NCBI GenBank assembly: GCA_964445135.1
Contig: CAYUJW010000008.1
Location: 1 to 30,601 of the forward strand
Direction of reading: 5' to 3'
DNA: 30,601 bases
Source of the DNA: JACOTV01 sp964445135
Lineage (GTDB): Bacteria; Patescibacteriota; Microgenomatia; UBA1406; GWC2-37-13
The notes under the pieces were generated by a model. It worked only from the letters and a program-made list of their open reading frames with translations, ran no database searches and was not told where the DNA came from. Shown here one piece after another: positions 8,791 through 15,793 of the stretch. Position numbers and translations under genes: made by a program. How positions within the stretch are numbered: the first letter of the stretch is position 1; each line of letters starts with the position of its first letter.

Positions 8791-9040
8791 GAGAGCTGCG
8801 CGATTTAAAGAAACTGACAATTTTTGAAATGCCTCGAAAGCCGGTCACCATGTCGGCCGCCTCACCGATTCCTGCTTGGATCCCAATACCCACTTGCTCA
8901 ACGCGCGCCACAATACGATTGGTTCGATTCATCAGCTCACGCGCTTCTTGTGCAAGTTTTATGGCTTGATAGCCAACAAGCGCCAATACAACGGACGCGG
9001 TTAAAAGAAGTAATGCGCTAAGGAAATCAATAAGTTGCAT
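8783..9040 (-). CDS. Small membrane protein, DUF948-like
   Basis: The product is 85 residues. An N-terminal transmembrane helix (about residues 4-25, leucine/valine-rich) is followed by an amphipathic segment, QEARELMNRTNRIVARVEQV, that looks like a coiled coil, and a basic tail. The arrangement fits the DUF948 family of general-stress-type membrane proteins, which often sit beside a YtxH-like gene, as here. A -10 hexamer TATAGT lies only 7 nt upstream of the ATG, so the mRNA is probably leaderless. No biochemical role is known to me; the family name is tentative. Confidence 0.7.
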   Translation of the reverse strand: MQLIDFLSALLLLTASVVLALVGYQAIKLAQEARELMNRTNRIVARVEQVGIGIQAGIGEAADMVTGFRGISKIVSFFKSRSSHE

Positions 9041-9047
9041 AATTTCA

Positions 9048-9053
9048 ACTATA
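9048..9053 (-). promoter_or_regulatory. Extended -10 element for the DUF948-like/YtxH-like operon
   Basis: The minus strand reads TGGTATAGT, an extended -10 (TGn plus TATAGT). Its last base is followed by only 7 nt before the ATG at 9040. The -35 position is poor, which is normal for extended -10 promoters. Transcription would start at or next to the start codon, giving a leaderless mRNA. Confidence 0.6.
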
Positions 9054-9088
9054 CCATATGTTTGGGTAGGAGTGGATAAAAAAGGAGG

Positions 9089-9661
9089 CTAGACGATGTG
9101 GCGTGCAAGCGTCGCCGACTCTTGCGAGGTCGCTTGTACATGGAGAATCTCGCCTTTTGCGATATTGTGCGACTGATCTTCTTTGCGACTCCACATGTGA
9201 GTGGGAATTGGGATATGGGCAAGATGTCGGTAAAGGAGGGAGAGTGGGGTGCCATGTGAGACAACGACGGTGTCCGTTTGAGCCATAAGTATATCTTGAT
9301 AGAATGCGAGCACGCGTGCAAGCACCTGTGCGTGACCCTCGTATGTTGGGGCATCTTCTTCGTTCTCAATAGTAAAGGTTGGGTCTGGCGTTTCTTGCAA
9401 TTGTGGACAGCGCACTTCAATAATTCGCTCATCAGCAATTGGATCTGGCGCTCCCGTTTGTGTTTGAATTATTTGGGCAGTCTGAAGTGTGCGAAGAAGT
9501 GGACTGGTGAATATGGGGAGCGCACCTGTTGTTTGTGCAAGCCATGCACCGATTCGTGCAGCATGCGCTTTTCCTGCGGCGTCAAGGGGCGCCGGCTTAT
9601 GGAAGTAGGGGTGTGGCTTATCCCAATTGACAGTGGTATGTCGGACAAAATAGATGTTCAT
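9089..9661 (-). CDS. Histidine phosphatase superfamily protein (phosphoglycerate mutase-like)
   Basis: The product is 190 residues. The N-terminal catalytic motif is FVRHTT (residues 5-10), where the histidine is the phospho-acceptor; most relatives have RHG or RHE, here RHT. The second phosphate pocket arginine is in SPLLRTLQTA, and the second catalytic histidine is in VVSHGTPL, so all core residues are present. Substrate cannot be told; family members act on phosphoglycerate, sugar phosphates, nucleotides or phosphoproteins. It overlaps the stop of the upstream Nudix gene by 4 bp (ATGA) and ends a three-gene operon with it and the nucleotidyltransferase. That context suggests housekeeping of nucleotides or sugar nucleotides, which is inference. 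Confidence 0.88.
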   Translation of the reverse strand: MNIYFVRHTTVNWDKPHPYFHKPAPLDAAGKAHAARIGAWLAQTTGALPIFTSPLLRTLQTAQIIQTQTGAPDPIADERIIEVRCPQLQETPDPTFTIENEEDAPTYEGHAQVLARVLAFYQDILMAQTDTVVVSHGTPLSLLYRHLAHIPIPTHMWSRKEDQSHNIAKGEILHVQATSQESATLARHIV

Positions 9662-10149
9662 GATGGGCTTTGGGGTCTGTCGTGCTCTTTGAGTACGAAC
9701 TCAAGATAATGACGAGTATATTCATTAACCATCTCACACGCATTAGTAATGGGGAGCCATTGATAGGCGGCAATCTCTTCGGGCAATATAGTGACTGTTT
9801 GATCGGGCTCAATATGTGTTAAAAATACCACCCCAATGTGTTCTGGTTCTTGCTGAGTTCGGGTAAAGTGCATGGTGGCCACAATCTTGCTTGGATGAAT
9901 GACGATACCCAGCTCTTCCATTGCTTCTCGATGAAGTGCTTGTTCAAATCCTTCGCCTTGATTGACTCTCCCAAATAATATTTCCCAGCTTCCAGGATTG
10001 ACCGGATTGTGCAAAGCGCGCTGAGTCAGGAGTACTTCGTTTTTATCATTGAGAATAATTCCACCCACTGCTGCATTAAAAAGGCCAATTGCAGATTGTG
10101 CAATATATTCATTTGGCTTGTCCGAATGGTCTGTGTATGTTTTTATCAC
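9658..10149 (-). CDS. Nudix hydrolase
   Basis: The product is 163 residues. It contains a perfect Nudix box starting at GRVNQGE and running through REAMEELGI (G-x5-E-x7-REU-x-EE-x-GU, roughly residues 60-82), which binds the metal and cleaves a nucleoside diphosphate linked to another moiety X. The upstream strand-loop GGIILNDKNEVLLTQRA is also typical. Substrate is not predictable from the sequence; relatives hydrolyse (d)NTPs, sugar nucleotides or isoprenyl diphosphates. The gene overlaps both neighbours by 4 bp, so it is translationally coupled in the operon nucleotidyltransferase-Nudix-phosphatase. Confidence 0.92.
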   Translation of the reverse strand: MIKTYTDHSDKPNEYIAQSAIGLFNAAVGGIILNDKNEVLLTQRALHNPVNPGSWEILFGRVNQGEGFEQALHREAMEELGIVIHPSKIVATMHFTRTQQEPEHIGVVFLTHIEPDQTVTILPEEIAAYQWLPITNACEMVNEYTRHYLEFVLKEHDRPQSPS

Positions 10150-10865
10150 TCTTGTTTCTCAGCTTTTTTGGCCCAATAATTACCAGCACGAAGCAAAGAA
10201 TCGAATGTGCCCGCATCTTCCCAAATGCCCTCGATGATGTCGACTGAAAGCTCACCCTTTTTTAAATACGCGTTGTTCAGATCGGTAATCTCAATCTCGC
10301 CACGAGCAGAAGGCGTGACGTGGTTGGCCATTTCAATTACTTGATTATCATATATATACATACCAACGACGGCAAAATTGCTCTTTGGTGACTCTGGCTT
10401 TTCCTCAATCGAGAGCACTTTATTGTTATCGTCAAACTCTACCACACCAAATCGAGCAGGGTCGTGAACATGTTTGGCAAAAATACGCGCACCTGACTCA
10501 AAGCTTTGGATGCTTGGCGAAAAATCATAATCAAATATGTTGTCTCCAAGAATCATGGTCACATTGTCGTCGCCAATAAAGTTTGCCCCTACCCGAAACG
10601 CGTCGGCCAGGCCACGTGGTTCATCTTGAATTTCATAGCTAAACTTCACGCCCATCTCTTTTCCACTTCCAAGCAGGTTGAGAAACTGCCCTGCATATTC
10701 AGGAGCCATGATGATGAGAATATCTTTTATGCCACCTTGAATCAGCGTCTCGATCGGATAATAGATCATCGGCTTGTTATAGACAGGTAACAGTTGTTTG
10801 CTGGTTATTTTGGTAAGGGGGCGAAGACGTGTTGCTCGTCCTCCTGCTAATACGATTCCTTTCAT
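10146..10865 (-). CDS. Sugar-1-phosphate nucleotidyltransferase, RmlA-like short form
   Basis: Transfers a nucleotide from NTP to a sugar 1-phosphate; the closest resemblance is to glucose-1-phosphate thymidylyltransferase (dTDP-glucose synthesis for cell-surface sugars). The 239 residues hold the nucleotide-binding signature LAGGRATRLRPLT (normally GGxGTRL), KQLLPVYNKPMIYYPIETL, the metal and sugar site LGDNIFDYDF, SIEEKPESPKSNFAVVGMYI and IWEDAGTFDSLL. It lacks the C-terminal helical extension of the roughly 290-residue RmlA, matching the short form common in archaea and CPR bacteria. It is first in a 4-bp-overlap operon with the Nudix and histidine phosphatase genes. The rest of a dTDP-rhamnose pathway is not in the window, so the sugar product is uncertain. 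Confidence 0.9.
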   Translation of the reverse strand: MKGIVLAGGRATRLRPLTKITSKQLLPVYNKPMIYYPIETLIQGGIKDILIIMAPEYAGQFLNLLGSGKEMGVKFSYEIQDEPRGLADAFRVGANFIGDDNVTMILGDNIFDYDFSPSIQSFESGARIFAKHVHDPARFGVVEFDDNNKVLSIEEKPESPKSNFAVVGMYIYDNQVIEMANHVTPSARGEIEITDLNNAYLKKGELSVDIIEGIWEDAGTFDSLLRAGNYWAKKAEKQE

Positions 10866-10959
10866 ACTTATACGGTTGGTTCAAATAGTAATTGGCGTTT
10901 TGAATAAAAGCACCTTTTTGGTTATTCTAGCACACACAGGTTATTGTGAGTGGTGCGGA
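10866..10959. other. Intergenic spacer upstream of nucleotidyltransferase operon
   Basis: This 94-bp gap separates the nucleotidyltransferase operon from the 3' end of the small membrane protein gene; both flanking genes are on the minus strand. I see a TATAAG one base upstream of the nucleotidyltransferase ATG, too close to serve as its -10, and a weak TACTAT at about 10888-10893. There is no clear intrinsic terminator and no RNA gene. Confidence 0.3.
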
Positions 10960-11235
10960 TTATATCAACATGTAAAATAAACTCACGAGAACCAGCATCA
11001 AGAAGCTGACTGCGATATACTCCAGCACATTTTTCATATGGAGGGTGTTGTTTCTCGTGTGGTGAACAATGCCCCACATGGTATAGAAGCTAGCAAATAT
11101 GAGAAGTGTTAAAAAACTTTCCAAACGCTCACCTTGAAAGATGCGCAAGTAGAGCAAAAAAAGCGCGGAGCCACTTGCAAGCACCAAGTAGTCTATCGCG
11201 TGCTTTCTTACTTCCTGAATGATGTGTGCAATCAT
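10960..11235 (-). CDS. Small integral membrane protein, unknown function
   Basis: The product is 91 residues from the ATG at 11235; a TTG start 24 bases upstream, 1 bp after the preceding stop, is possible but less likely. A weak AGG lies about 8 bases before the ATG. Three predicted transmembrane helices are separated by short charged loops: DYLVLASGSALFLLYLRIF, then LTLLIFASFYTMWGIVHH, then the C-terminal VSFLMLVLVSLFYMLI. I recognise no family. It follows the CAP-domain gene almost directly, so it is likely the last gene of the VanZ-like/CAP/membrane protein operon. Role unknown. Confidence 0.65.
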   Translation of the reverse strand: MIAHIIQEVRKHAIDYLVLASGSALFLLYLRIFQGERLESFLTLLIFASFYTMWGIVHHTRNNTLHMKNVLEYIAVSFLMLVLVSLFYMLI

Positions 11236-11260
11236 AAAAATACCTAGGGTTGATTTCAAA

Positions 11261-12124
11261 TTAGATAATAGCGCCGTTTGCCAAATATATCAACGCTCCA
11301 AGTGTCACAATAATAATAAATACCAAATGAGCAAGTGTTTTTCCGTGCACATGGATGATCTTTAGGCGAGAACCAATATAGAGATCGAGTACGAGTGCGA
11401 GAATCAGTATGCCGACAAAGATATAAAGCATAATGCCCGTTGATGCTGGGGCAGTTGCCGCGTTTTGATCTGATTGCGCAAGCACGGCTTCTCCGTTGCC
11501 CAGCGTTGTTGTTTCAGGTGCGTTGGGCGCTGCATTTGAGGCAGTTGCTCGAAGTGGCTTGGCAAACATTTGTACAACAAGTGTCGTTTCCTCACCTTCC
11601 AGGACGCCATTTTGTATGGCATATCCAACTTCAGTAAACTCAGGTCTCAGAATATTCTCTCTGTGTGTTGGTGACTTCATCCACGCATCAACCACATTTT
11701 GTGAGTAGAGAAAATTCTTTGCTAAATTCTCACCAGCATATTCGTATTCATATCCGGTTTGTTTGATAAACCCCCAGGGCGAGTCGCCATTTGGGGAAAA
11801 GTGTGACCAATAATTGTTAATAAGCATGTGATGCGACTTAAGCGCGGCAGCTTCAGCCAGCTTGGGACTGTATGACAGGGGCTCAAGGCCGTTTTTTACC
11901 CGCTCATTATTTGTGTCATCTAATAATTGTTGGGCTTGGATGTCAGTTGCAATTCCCAAAATTCGCCCACCAATCGTATGATGATTTGCCTGCGCAATGA
12001 GCAAAAAAGCCAAGGCGACAAAGGTGTATGCAAGGAGGGAATCATGACGGATGAGGTGTGCGCGAAAGTTGTTATGTTCTCCCGGAATGAGCCAGCGATG
12101 AAGTATTCGACGTATTTTTTTCAT
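11261..12124 (-). CDS. Membrane-anchored CAP (SCP/PR1, YkwD-like) domain protein
   Basis: The product is 287 residues. A cytoplasmic basic N-terminus and a transmembrane helix (about 29-47) lead to an extracytoplasmic CAP domain (about 64-190) with the hallmark residues: YWSHFSPNGDSPWGF (His108), GENLAKNF (Glu132) and MKSPTHRENILRPEFTEVG (His154, Glu156). A Pro/Ala/Thr-rich stretch (about 192-228) and two C-terminal transmembrane helices (about 230-249 and 264-283) follow. Bacterial CAP proteins of the YkwD type are secreted and associated with the envelope or sporulation; their activity is largely unknown. Its start overlaps the VanZ-like stop by 4 bp (ATGA), so the two are coupled. Flanking the soluble domain with membrane helices on both sides is unusual compared with simple secreted YkwD. 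Confidence 0.9.
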   Translation of the reverse strand: MKKIRRILHRWLIPGEHNNFRAHLIRHDSLLAYTFVALAFLLIAQANHHTIGGRILGIATDIQAQQLLDDTNNERVKNGLEPLSYSPKLAEAAALKSHHMLINNYWSHFSPNGDSPWGFIKQTGYEYEYAGENLAKNFLYSQNVVDAWMKSPTHRENILRPEFTEVGYAIQNGVLEGEETTLVVQMFAKPLRATASNAAPNAPETTTLGNGEAVLAQSDQNAATAPASTGIMLYIFVGILILALVLDLYIGSRLKIIHVHGKTLAHLVFIIIVTLGALIYLANGAII

Positions 12125-12504
12125 AGAAAATACTTGAGTAATGGGATTTTTTGCGATTTGACTGCACTCATTGCGGCAAAGGCACCCACCGTGTCGATCG
12201 CCACATCACGCAGAGTCCCTTCACGTGTCGGAACAAATGTTTGATGCATTTCATCGCTTATCGCATATAAAACAGTGAGCACGAATGCGCTTACGTACTG
12301 CTTTTTTTTAATTGTCCGGCCAGAGGCAAGTGCGCGAAGAATAAGTAGGTATAAAATGGCGTATTCAATCACATGCAGCGACTTAAAAAAGGCAAAGTTC
12401 ATCCAATACTCCTCACTTACTCCAATGCGCTGTCTAGAGGAAAGAGTAAATATGAGCACCATCCAGATGATTGCCGGGAGTTGGTATTTTATAAATCGCT
12501 TCAT
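12121..12504 (-). CDS. VanZ-like family membrane protein
   Basis: The product is 127 residues from the ATG at 12504 (MKRFIKYQLP), chosen because it begins just before the first transmembrane helix; an in-frame upstream extension lacks family character. Features are a first helix (PAIIWMVLIFTLSSRQ), the SLHVIEYAILYLLILRAL segment, and the conserved YAISDEMHQTFVPTREGTLRDVAIDTVGA block that defines VanZ-like proteins. VanZ gives low-level teicoplanin resistance in enterococci, but most homologues have no shown role in resistance and are simply envelope proteins. The stop TGA overlaps the CAP-domain gene start. The gene uses TGA as a real stop, which supports the standard code in this organism. 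Confidence 0.88.
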   Translation of the reverse strand: MKRFIKYQLPAIIWMVLIFTLSSRQRIGVSEEYWMNFAFFKSLHVIEYAILYLLILRALASGRTIKKKQYVSAFVLTVLYAISDEMHQTFVPTREGTLRDVAIDTVGAFAAMSAVKSQKIPLLKYFL

Positions 12505-12591
12505 AGTTTCGTATTGACTGCCTTCAGTAGGTCTGCCGCAACGATTCATTGTAATCGGAAATAGCCCAAGAATCAAAAGGATGCGTGCGAG

Positions 12592-12610
12592 CCCATGTAT
12601 CCGGCATGGG
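12592..12610 (-). other. Hairpin downstream of the lamin-tail-domain gene
   Basis: A perfect 6-bp inverted repeat CCCATG/CATGGG with a 7-nt loop lies immediately after the stop codon of the 12611-14404 gene. There is no T-run on the minus strand after it, so it is not a textbook intrinsic terminator. It may stabilise the 3' end or be a weak terminator. The remaining spacer to the VanZ-like start (12505-12591) holds nothing I recognise. Confidence 0.4.
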
Positions 12611-14404
12611 TCACCACGGTTTAAGCTTCATGCCCAGCCTAATAAGCGTAAGGACAGATGTAACAATTGTGGTAATAGAGAGAGCAATTTGAGACGTGTT
12701 CACGGGTTTTTGTGAAGGTGGATGAGAGGTGGTGGGCTTTTGAGAAAGAGGTGCCACCGCAAACAGACCGGCCACTTTTCCAGGCGCCGCAGTTGATGGG
12801 CGGGTCGTGTGTGGCGCTGTCGTTGTGTGTTGAGGGTTGGACAGCGCAGCAGTCTGTGCGCTGTCTGCCAAAGATTTGGTCGCGGCACTGCTACTTGCTG
12901 ACTCGGATTCATCTGGTTCATCATCTGCGCTTGCTTCGGTGTGGGCGCACGGCAGGTTTGGTAAGTTGCGCGTCGGACTGGTGGTACAGATAGTGTGGGT
13001 GAAGATGTCATTTCGCGAAAAGCTTATTTCGGCCACAGCATCTGTATACACAAGCTCGTCAACAAGACTTTGGTTGCTATTAAGAAGTCTTACCGAGTCC
13101 GCATCATTATTGAGAATGGCGCTTGAAAGCTCGTATGTCGCGTACGAATAGGCAGGTATGGTAAGAGTCGTAATGGTGCGAGGCGACGATCCACCGTTGG
13201 CCACATCGTCAATATACCAGCCCGTAATCGTGGTGGAAGAGGGATTTGGATTGTAAAGCTCGACCCACTCAAATTGCCCTGATGCTGGGCGCGGCATAAA
13301 TTCTGATATGTAGATTGGGGCAAATTGCGCCGAGTGGGTGGTTGGGGTCGGGGTGGTGCTTGGCACGATCGTGGGAGTTGGGCTCATGGTGGCAGTTGGG
13401 GTTGGTGTAGGAAGAGGACTGTCCGATGGTCGTGGTGTTGGTTGGGTGGTTGGCGTGGGAAGCGCGCTTTGGTGCAGGCAGTCGTTGCTGTTTTGCATAT
13501 TTTTTGTGCTCGATTGATGGCAATATGTACCATCTACAGTTGTTGCCCATGTTTCGCTCGCGTAGCTTTTGGTATAGCTTGTTGAGGCAGTTGACACCGA
13601 TGCGTCGTTTAACAAACGCACCTCATCCGAGCTATTATTGAATATGGCGCTTGGCAGCTCGATGACTCCATATGATTGAGCGGCAATTGTGGATGAGAAT
13701 GAATAAGGAGTTGATCCGCCATCTGCTACATCGTCAATGGACCAATTGGTAAGGGTTACTGCGTATGAATTCGGATTGTAAAGCTCTACCCATTCGGGGT
13801 CCGGGCTCACGGGGGCTATCATCACTTCTGAAATGACTATATTATCCACGACAGGTGGGGTAATCGTCGGGTGTGGTGAAGGTGTGGCGCTTGGCGCCGC
13901 AGTTGGTGTAAGAGTAGGTGGGTTCGTGGGAACAATTTCCACCTCGACTGCCGGATTGGCACAAGGAATCTGTAAATTATCATGAATGCCGATTGATTCG
14001 GGTGCAGTTTGTGCGTGAGATGATATGAGTGATGAAAAGAAGCTATAGCCGTTTGTCAATGCTTGATTATATGAGGAGGTTTGGACGATTGTGCCCGCGG
14101 GCGAACTAAGTGCGATAGACGATGATGCAGCAGTGGCAACATTTTTTGTAACCAAAAGCATGCAGGATTTGCCTGAAAGACTCGTCTGCGCAGCAATTGT
14201 CGCACTTCGAGTTGGTGATCCAAAGTTATAGTTCCAGCCGGATATATCTACTGCTTCCTGGCCATCATTGTATATTTCAACATATTGAGCCGTATCTGTT
14301 GGTCGAAATTCACCAATTCGTATTTGTGCATTTGCGGCCGCGACATGTGTCGCACAAACAAGCGTAAGAAACAACAGGGTTATAATTGATTTGATAGTGT
14401 ACAT
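12611..14404 (-). CDS. Secreted surface protein with three lamin-tail domains
   Basis: The product is 597 residues. A signal peptide (about 1-24, AAANAQ cleavage region) is followed by three lamin-tail (LTD) immunoglobulin-like beta domains at about 27-145, 190-310 and 363-485. Each has the family's strand signature: YVEIYND at 41-47, EWVELYNPN at 204-212 and again at 379-387. Linkers are rich in Pro-Thr repeats. A Ser/Ala/Asp/Glu-rich tail and a C-terminal transmembrane helix (about 567-590) anchor the protein. Domains two and three are near-duplicates (shared IDDVA.GGS, LPSAI/LSSAI..NN, RLLN), showing internal duplication. Bacterial LTD proteins are surface proteins, sometimes nuclease-linked; no catalytic domain is visible here. 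A promoter at 14414-14442 places the transcription start at the ATG. Confidence 0.88.
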   Translation of the reverse strand: MYTIKSIITLLFLTLVCATHVAAANAQIRIGEFRPTDTAQYVEIYNDGQEAVDISGWNYNFGSPTRSATIAAQTSLSGKSCMLLVTKNVATAASSSIALSSPAGTIVQTSSYNQALTNGYSFFSSLISSHAQTAPESIGIHDNLQIPCANPAVEVEIVPTNPPTLTPTAAPSATPSPHPTITPPVVDNIVISEVMIAPVSPDPEWVELYNPNSYAVTLTNWSIDDVADGGSTPYSFSSTIAAQSYGVIELPSAIFNNSSDEVRLLNDASVSTASTSYTKSYASETWATTVDGTYCHQSSTKNMQNSNDCLHQSALPTPTTQPTPRPSDSPLPTPTPTATMSPTPTIVPSTTPTPTTHSAQFAPIYISEFMPRPASGQFEWVELYNPNPSSTTITGWYIDDVANGGSSPRTITTLTIPAYSYATYELSSAILNNDADSVRLLNSNQSLVDELVYTDAVAEISFSRNDIFTHTICTTSPTRNLPNLPCAHTEASADDEPDESESASSSAATKSLADSAQTAALSNPQHTTTAPHTTRPSTAAPGKVAGLFAVAPLSQKPTTSHPPSQKPVNTSQIALSITTIVTSVLTLIRLGMKLKPW

Positions 14405-14413
14405 GTGATCGCC

Positions 14414-14442
14414 ACTATAGCTGTCATGAATGATGCACTCAA
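14414..14442 (-). promoter_or_regulatory. Promoter of the lamin-tail-domain gene (leaderless)
   Basis: On the minus strand the -35 TTGAGT (14437-14442) and -10 TATAGT (14414-14419) are 17 bp apart. Nine bases separate the -10 from the ATG at 14404, so transcription should begin at or very near the start codon. Confidence 0.65.
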
Positions 14443-14479
14443 TGACAAATACGATGACAACGCGTCATGGTTCATGACA
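14422..14479. promoter_or_regulatory. Cluster of TGTCAT half-sites overlapping the promoter
   Basis: Within 58 bp upstream of the lamin-tail-domain gene the hexamer TGTCAT or its complement ATGACA occurs at 14422, 14442, 14454 and 14474, with a near copy CGTCAT at 14463. The outer copies extend to a perfect 9-bp inverted repeat, TGTCATGAA (14422-14430) and TTCATGACA (14471-14479). The cluster covers the -35 box and the region upstream of it, the expected place for an operator. The same core (TTGTCATGAA) recurs at 28821-28830. The regulator is unknown and operator function is inference. Confidence 0.45.
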
Positions 14480-14500
14480 ATCTAGCTTTGGCCGAAGAGA

Positions 14501-15694
14501 TTATTGTGGGTAAACGTGCAAGTAGAGCGTTGAGAGGTTGGAGTCTTTATGTTGAAGTTTGACATACGATAACGTACATCCGACAGAATAGCTTCCACGA
14601 TACAGTGTGCCATCGGCTACTGCAGTCACGGTATTTGAAGCACCGATAATGTCGATACCGTTGTGAAAATTGTAGATGCTTCCAACCCAACTATTTCGAA
14701 CAGCCCACGTTGAGCCATACCCTTGAAACATCTTGATTGTTGGTGGGATTGGCCAGTCCCAATCACCCGAGGCACCAGTTGGATCGCCATCTCCTGCGCC
14801 ACAGCTTGAGCCTGAGCAATTTTCGATGGAGACTGGTTTGAGTCGAGAAAATGGACTTATCGTGCCGCTACCTTCTTGCACAATGAAGTGGAGGTGTGAT
14901 GCTGATGAGTTACAAGATGCGCCAGCAATGATGCTGGCAATTGCCTCACCTTTTGTTACCGTTCTCATTTTGGTTTCAGTTCCGCCTCCTGATACGATGC
15001 CTTGAATTGCAGCAAATTCTGCCCGTGCCCCAGCTAATAACGACTGGTACTTTTGTTCGTCATTTTGTGTGTCGCTCAGAAGTCGCTGCTTTACTGCTTT
15101 TTGTGAATCAAGCGCTGCCTTTTGATCAACGAGCACCGCGTTTAATTGTTCAAGTTCTAGTGCTTTTTCTTCACGTTTTGTTTTTTGATCTTCAAAGTTG
15201 AGTTTGGCCTGCTGTACCTGTACTGCAAGTCGCTGATCGTTTTCTTGCGCAGTCTTTGCATATTTCATGCGATTGATAAGTGCGGAAGCATTACCCGGAT
15301 CAATGACGAGATTTATAAATGGAACATCGCGTCGCTTGTAGTCTTCAGCAATTTTTTGAATGAGTAGCTTACTCACGTAGTTGAGCGATGTGTCAAGTCC
15401 CTCAATTTTTCCGCTTAAGCTTTCTACCTCATCTGTCAGCTTTATTACTTTTTGCTCAGCGTCTGTGATACGCAAGCCAGTGAGATAGATTTGAGTGTCA
15501 AAATACTGCACTTGTGATGAGAGAGTATTTTTTTCTTCGCGAATTCCCGAAAGCTTCTGCTCATATTCGGCAATTTGTTTTTTGCACTCATCTTCTGTTT
15601 TACAGTTTTGGGCATTTGCCGTGGCAAATGGCATCAAAAAGGCAATCATCATCAAAAGAAGAACTGGCACAAAAACACGACTTCGTAAAGACAT
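14501..15694 (-). CDS. Coiled-coil murein hydrolase with circularly permuted M23 (LytM) domain, FtsEX-associated
   Basis: Probable septal peptidoglycan endopeptidase of the EnvC/PcsB type. The product is 397 residues from the ATG at 15694; the GTG three codons earlier directly abuts the -10 box and cannot be used. A signal peptide (about 1-28) is followed by a long coiled coil (about 35-230) like the FtsX-binding arm of EnvC or PcsB. The C-terminal M23 domain has its motifs in changed order. First comes KGEAIASI with SHLHFIV (His267, His269), normally the last motif. Then come a Gly/Ser linker and WDWPIP, FHNGIDI (His344, Asp348), VTAVADGTLYRG and finally LYLHVYPQ (His393), normally the middle motif. 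All five zinc and catalytic positions are present, so the domain looks active but cyclically permuted. It lies downstream of ftsE-ftsX with its own promoter. EnvC-type proteins may act as amidase activators; here the intact metal site favours hydrolase activity. Confidence 0.88.
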   Translation of the reverse strand: MSLRSRVFVPVLLLMMIAFLMPFATANAQNCKTEDECKKQIAEYEQKLSGIREEKNTLSSQVQYFDTQIYLTGLRITDAEQKVIKLTDEVESLSGKIEGLDTSLNYVSKLLIQKIAEDYKRRDVPFINLVIDPGNASALINRMKYAKTAQENDQRLAVQVQQAKLNFEDQKTKREEKALELEQLNAVLVDQKAALDSQKAVKQRLLSDTQNDEQKYQSLLAGARAEFAAIQGIVSGGGTETKMRTVTKGEAIASIIAGASCNSSASHLHFIVQEGSGTISPFSRLKPVSIENCSGSSCGAGDGDPTGASGDWDWPIPPTIKMFQGYGSTWAVRNSWVGSIYNFHNGIDIIGASNTVTAVADGTLYRGSYSVGCTLSYVKLQHKDSNLSTLYLHVYPQ

Positions 15695-15703
15695 AGCATA
15701 CAC

Positions 15704-15709
15704 ATTATA
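15704..15709 (-). promoter_or_regulatory. -10 element of the permuted M23 hydrolase gene
   Basis: A perfect TATAAT lies on the minus strand, nine bases before the ATG at 15694. The -35 position (TCGAAT with a 17-bp spacer) is weak. The promoter would give a leaderless mRNA and independent expression from ftsEX, whose coding region ends about 90 bp upstream. It decides the start codon, because the alternative GTG immediately follows the hexamer. Confidence 0.6.
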
Positions 15710-15793
15710 GCCAAATATACGATCTGATTCGAGCTGATTTTATCGGTCGGATATGCGCTCCCAACCGATATGTATCAGTTAGGGGATTGAAGG

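Noticed and set aside
10866..10959. tRNA-like GGTTCAAAT sequence
   Set aside because: No acceptor stem, D arm or anticodon arm can be folded around it.
11236..11259. TTG start extending the small membrane protein by 8 residues
   Set aside because: The ATG at 11235 has a weak AGG upstream and begins closer to the first helix; the TTG has no supporting signal.
12121..12123. UGA read as glycine (genetic code 25)
   Set aside because: Several well-defined genes end at TGA at the expected family length, and RF2 is present.
12900..13950. Repeated CCAACCCC/ACACCAACC-like sequences considered as a tandem repeat or CRISPR array
   Set aside because: They are the codons of Pro-Thr-rich linkers in the lamin-tail-domain protein, with irregular spacing and no spacers.
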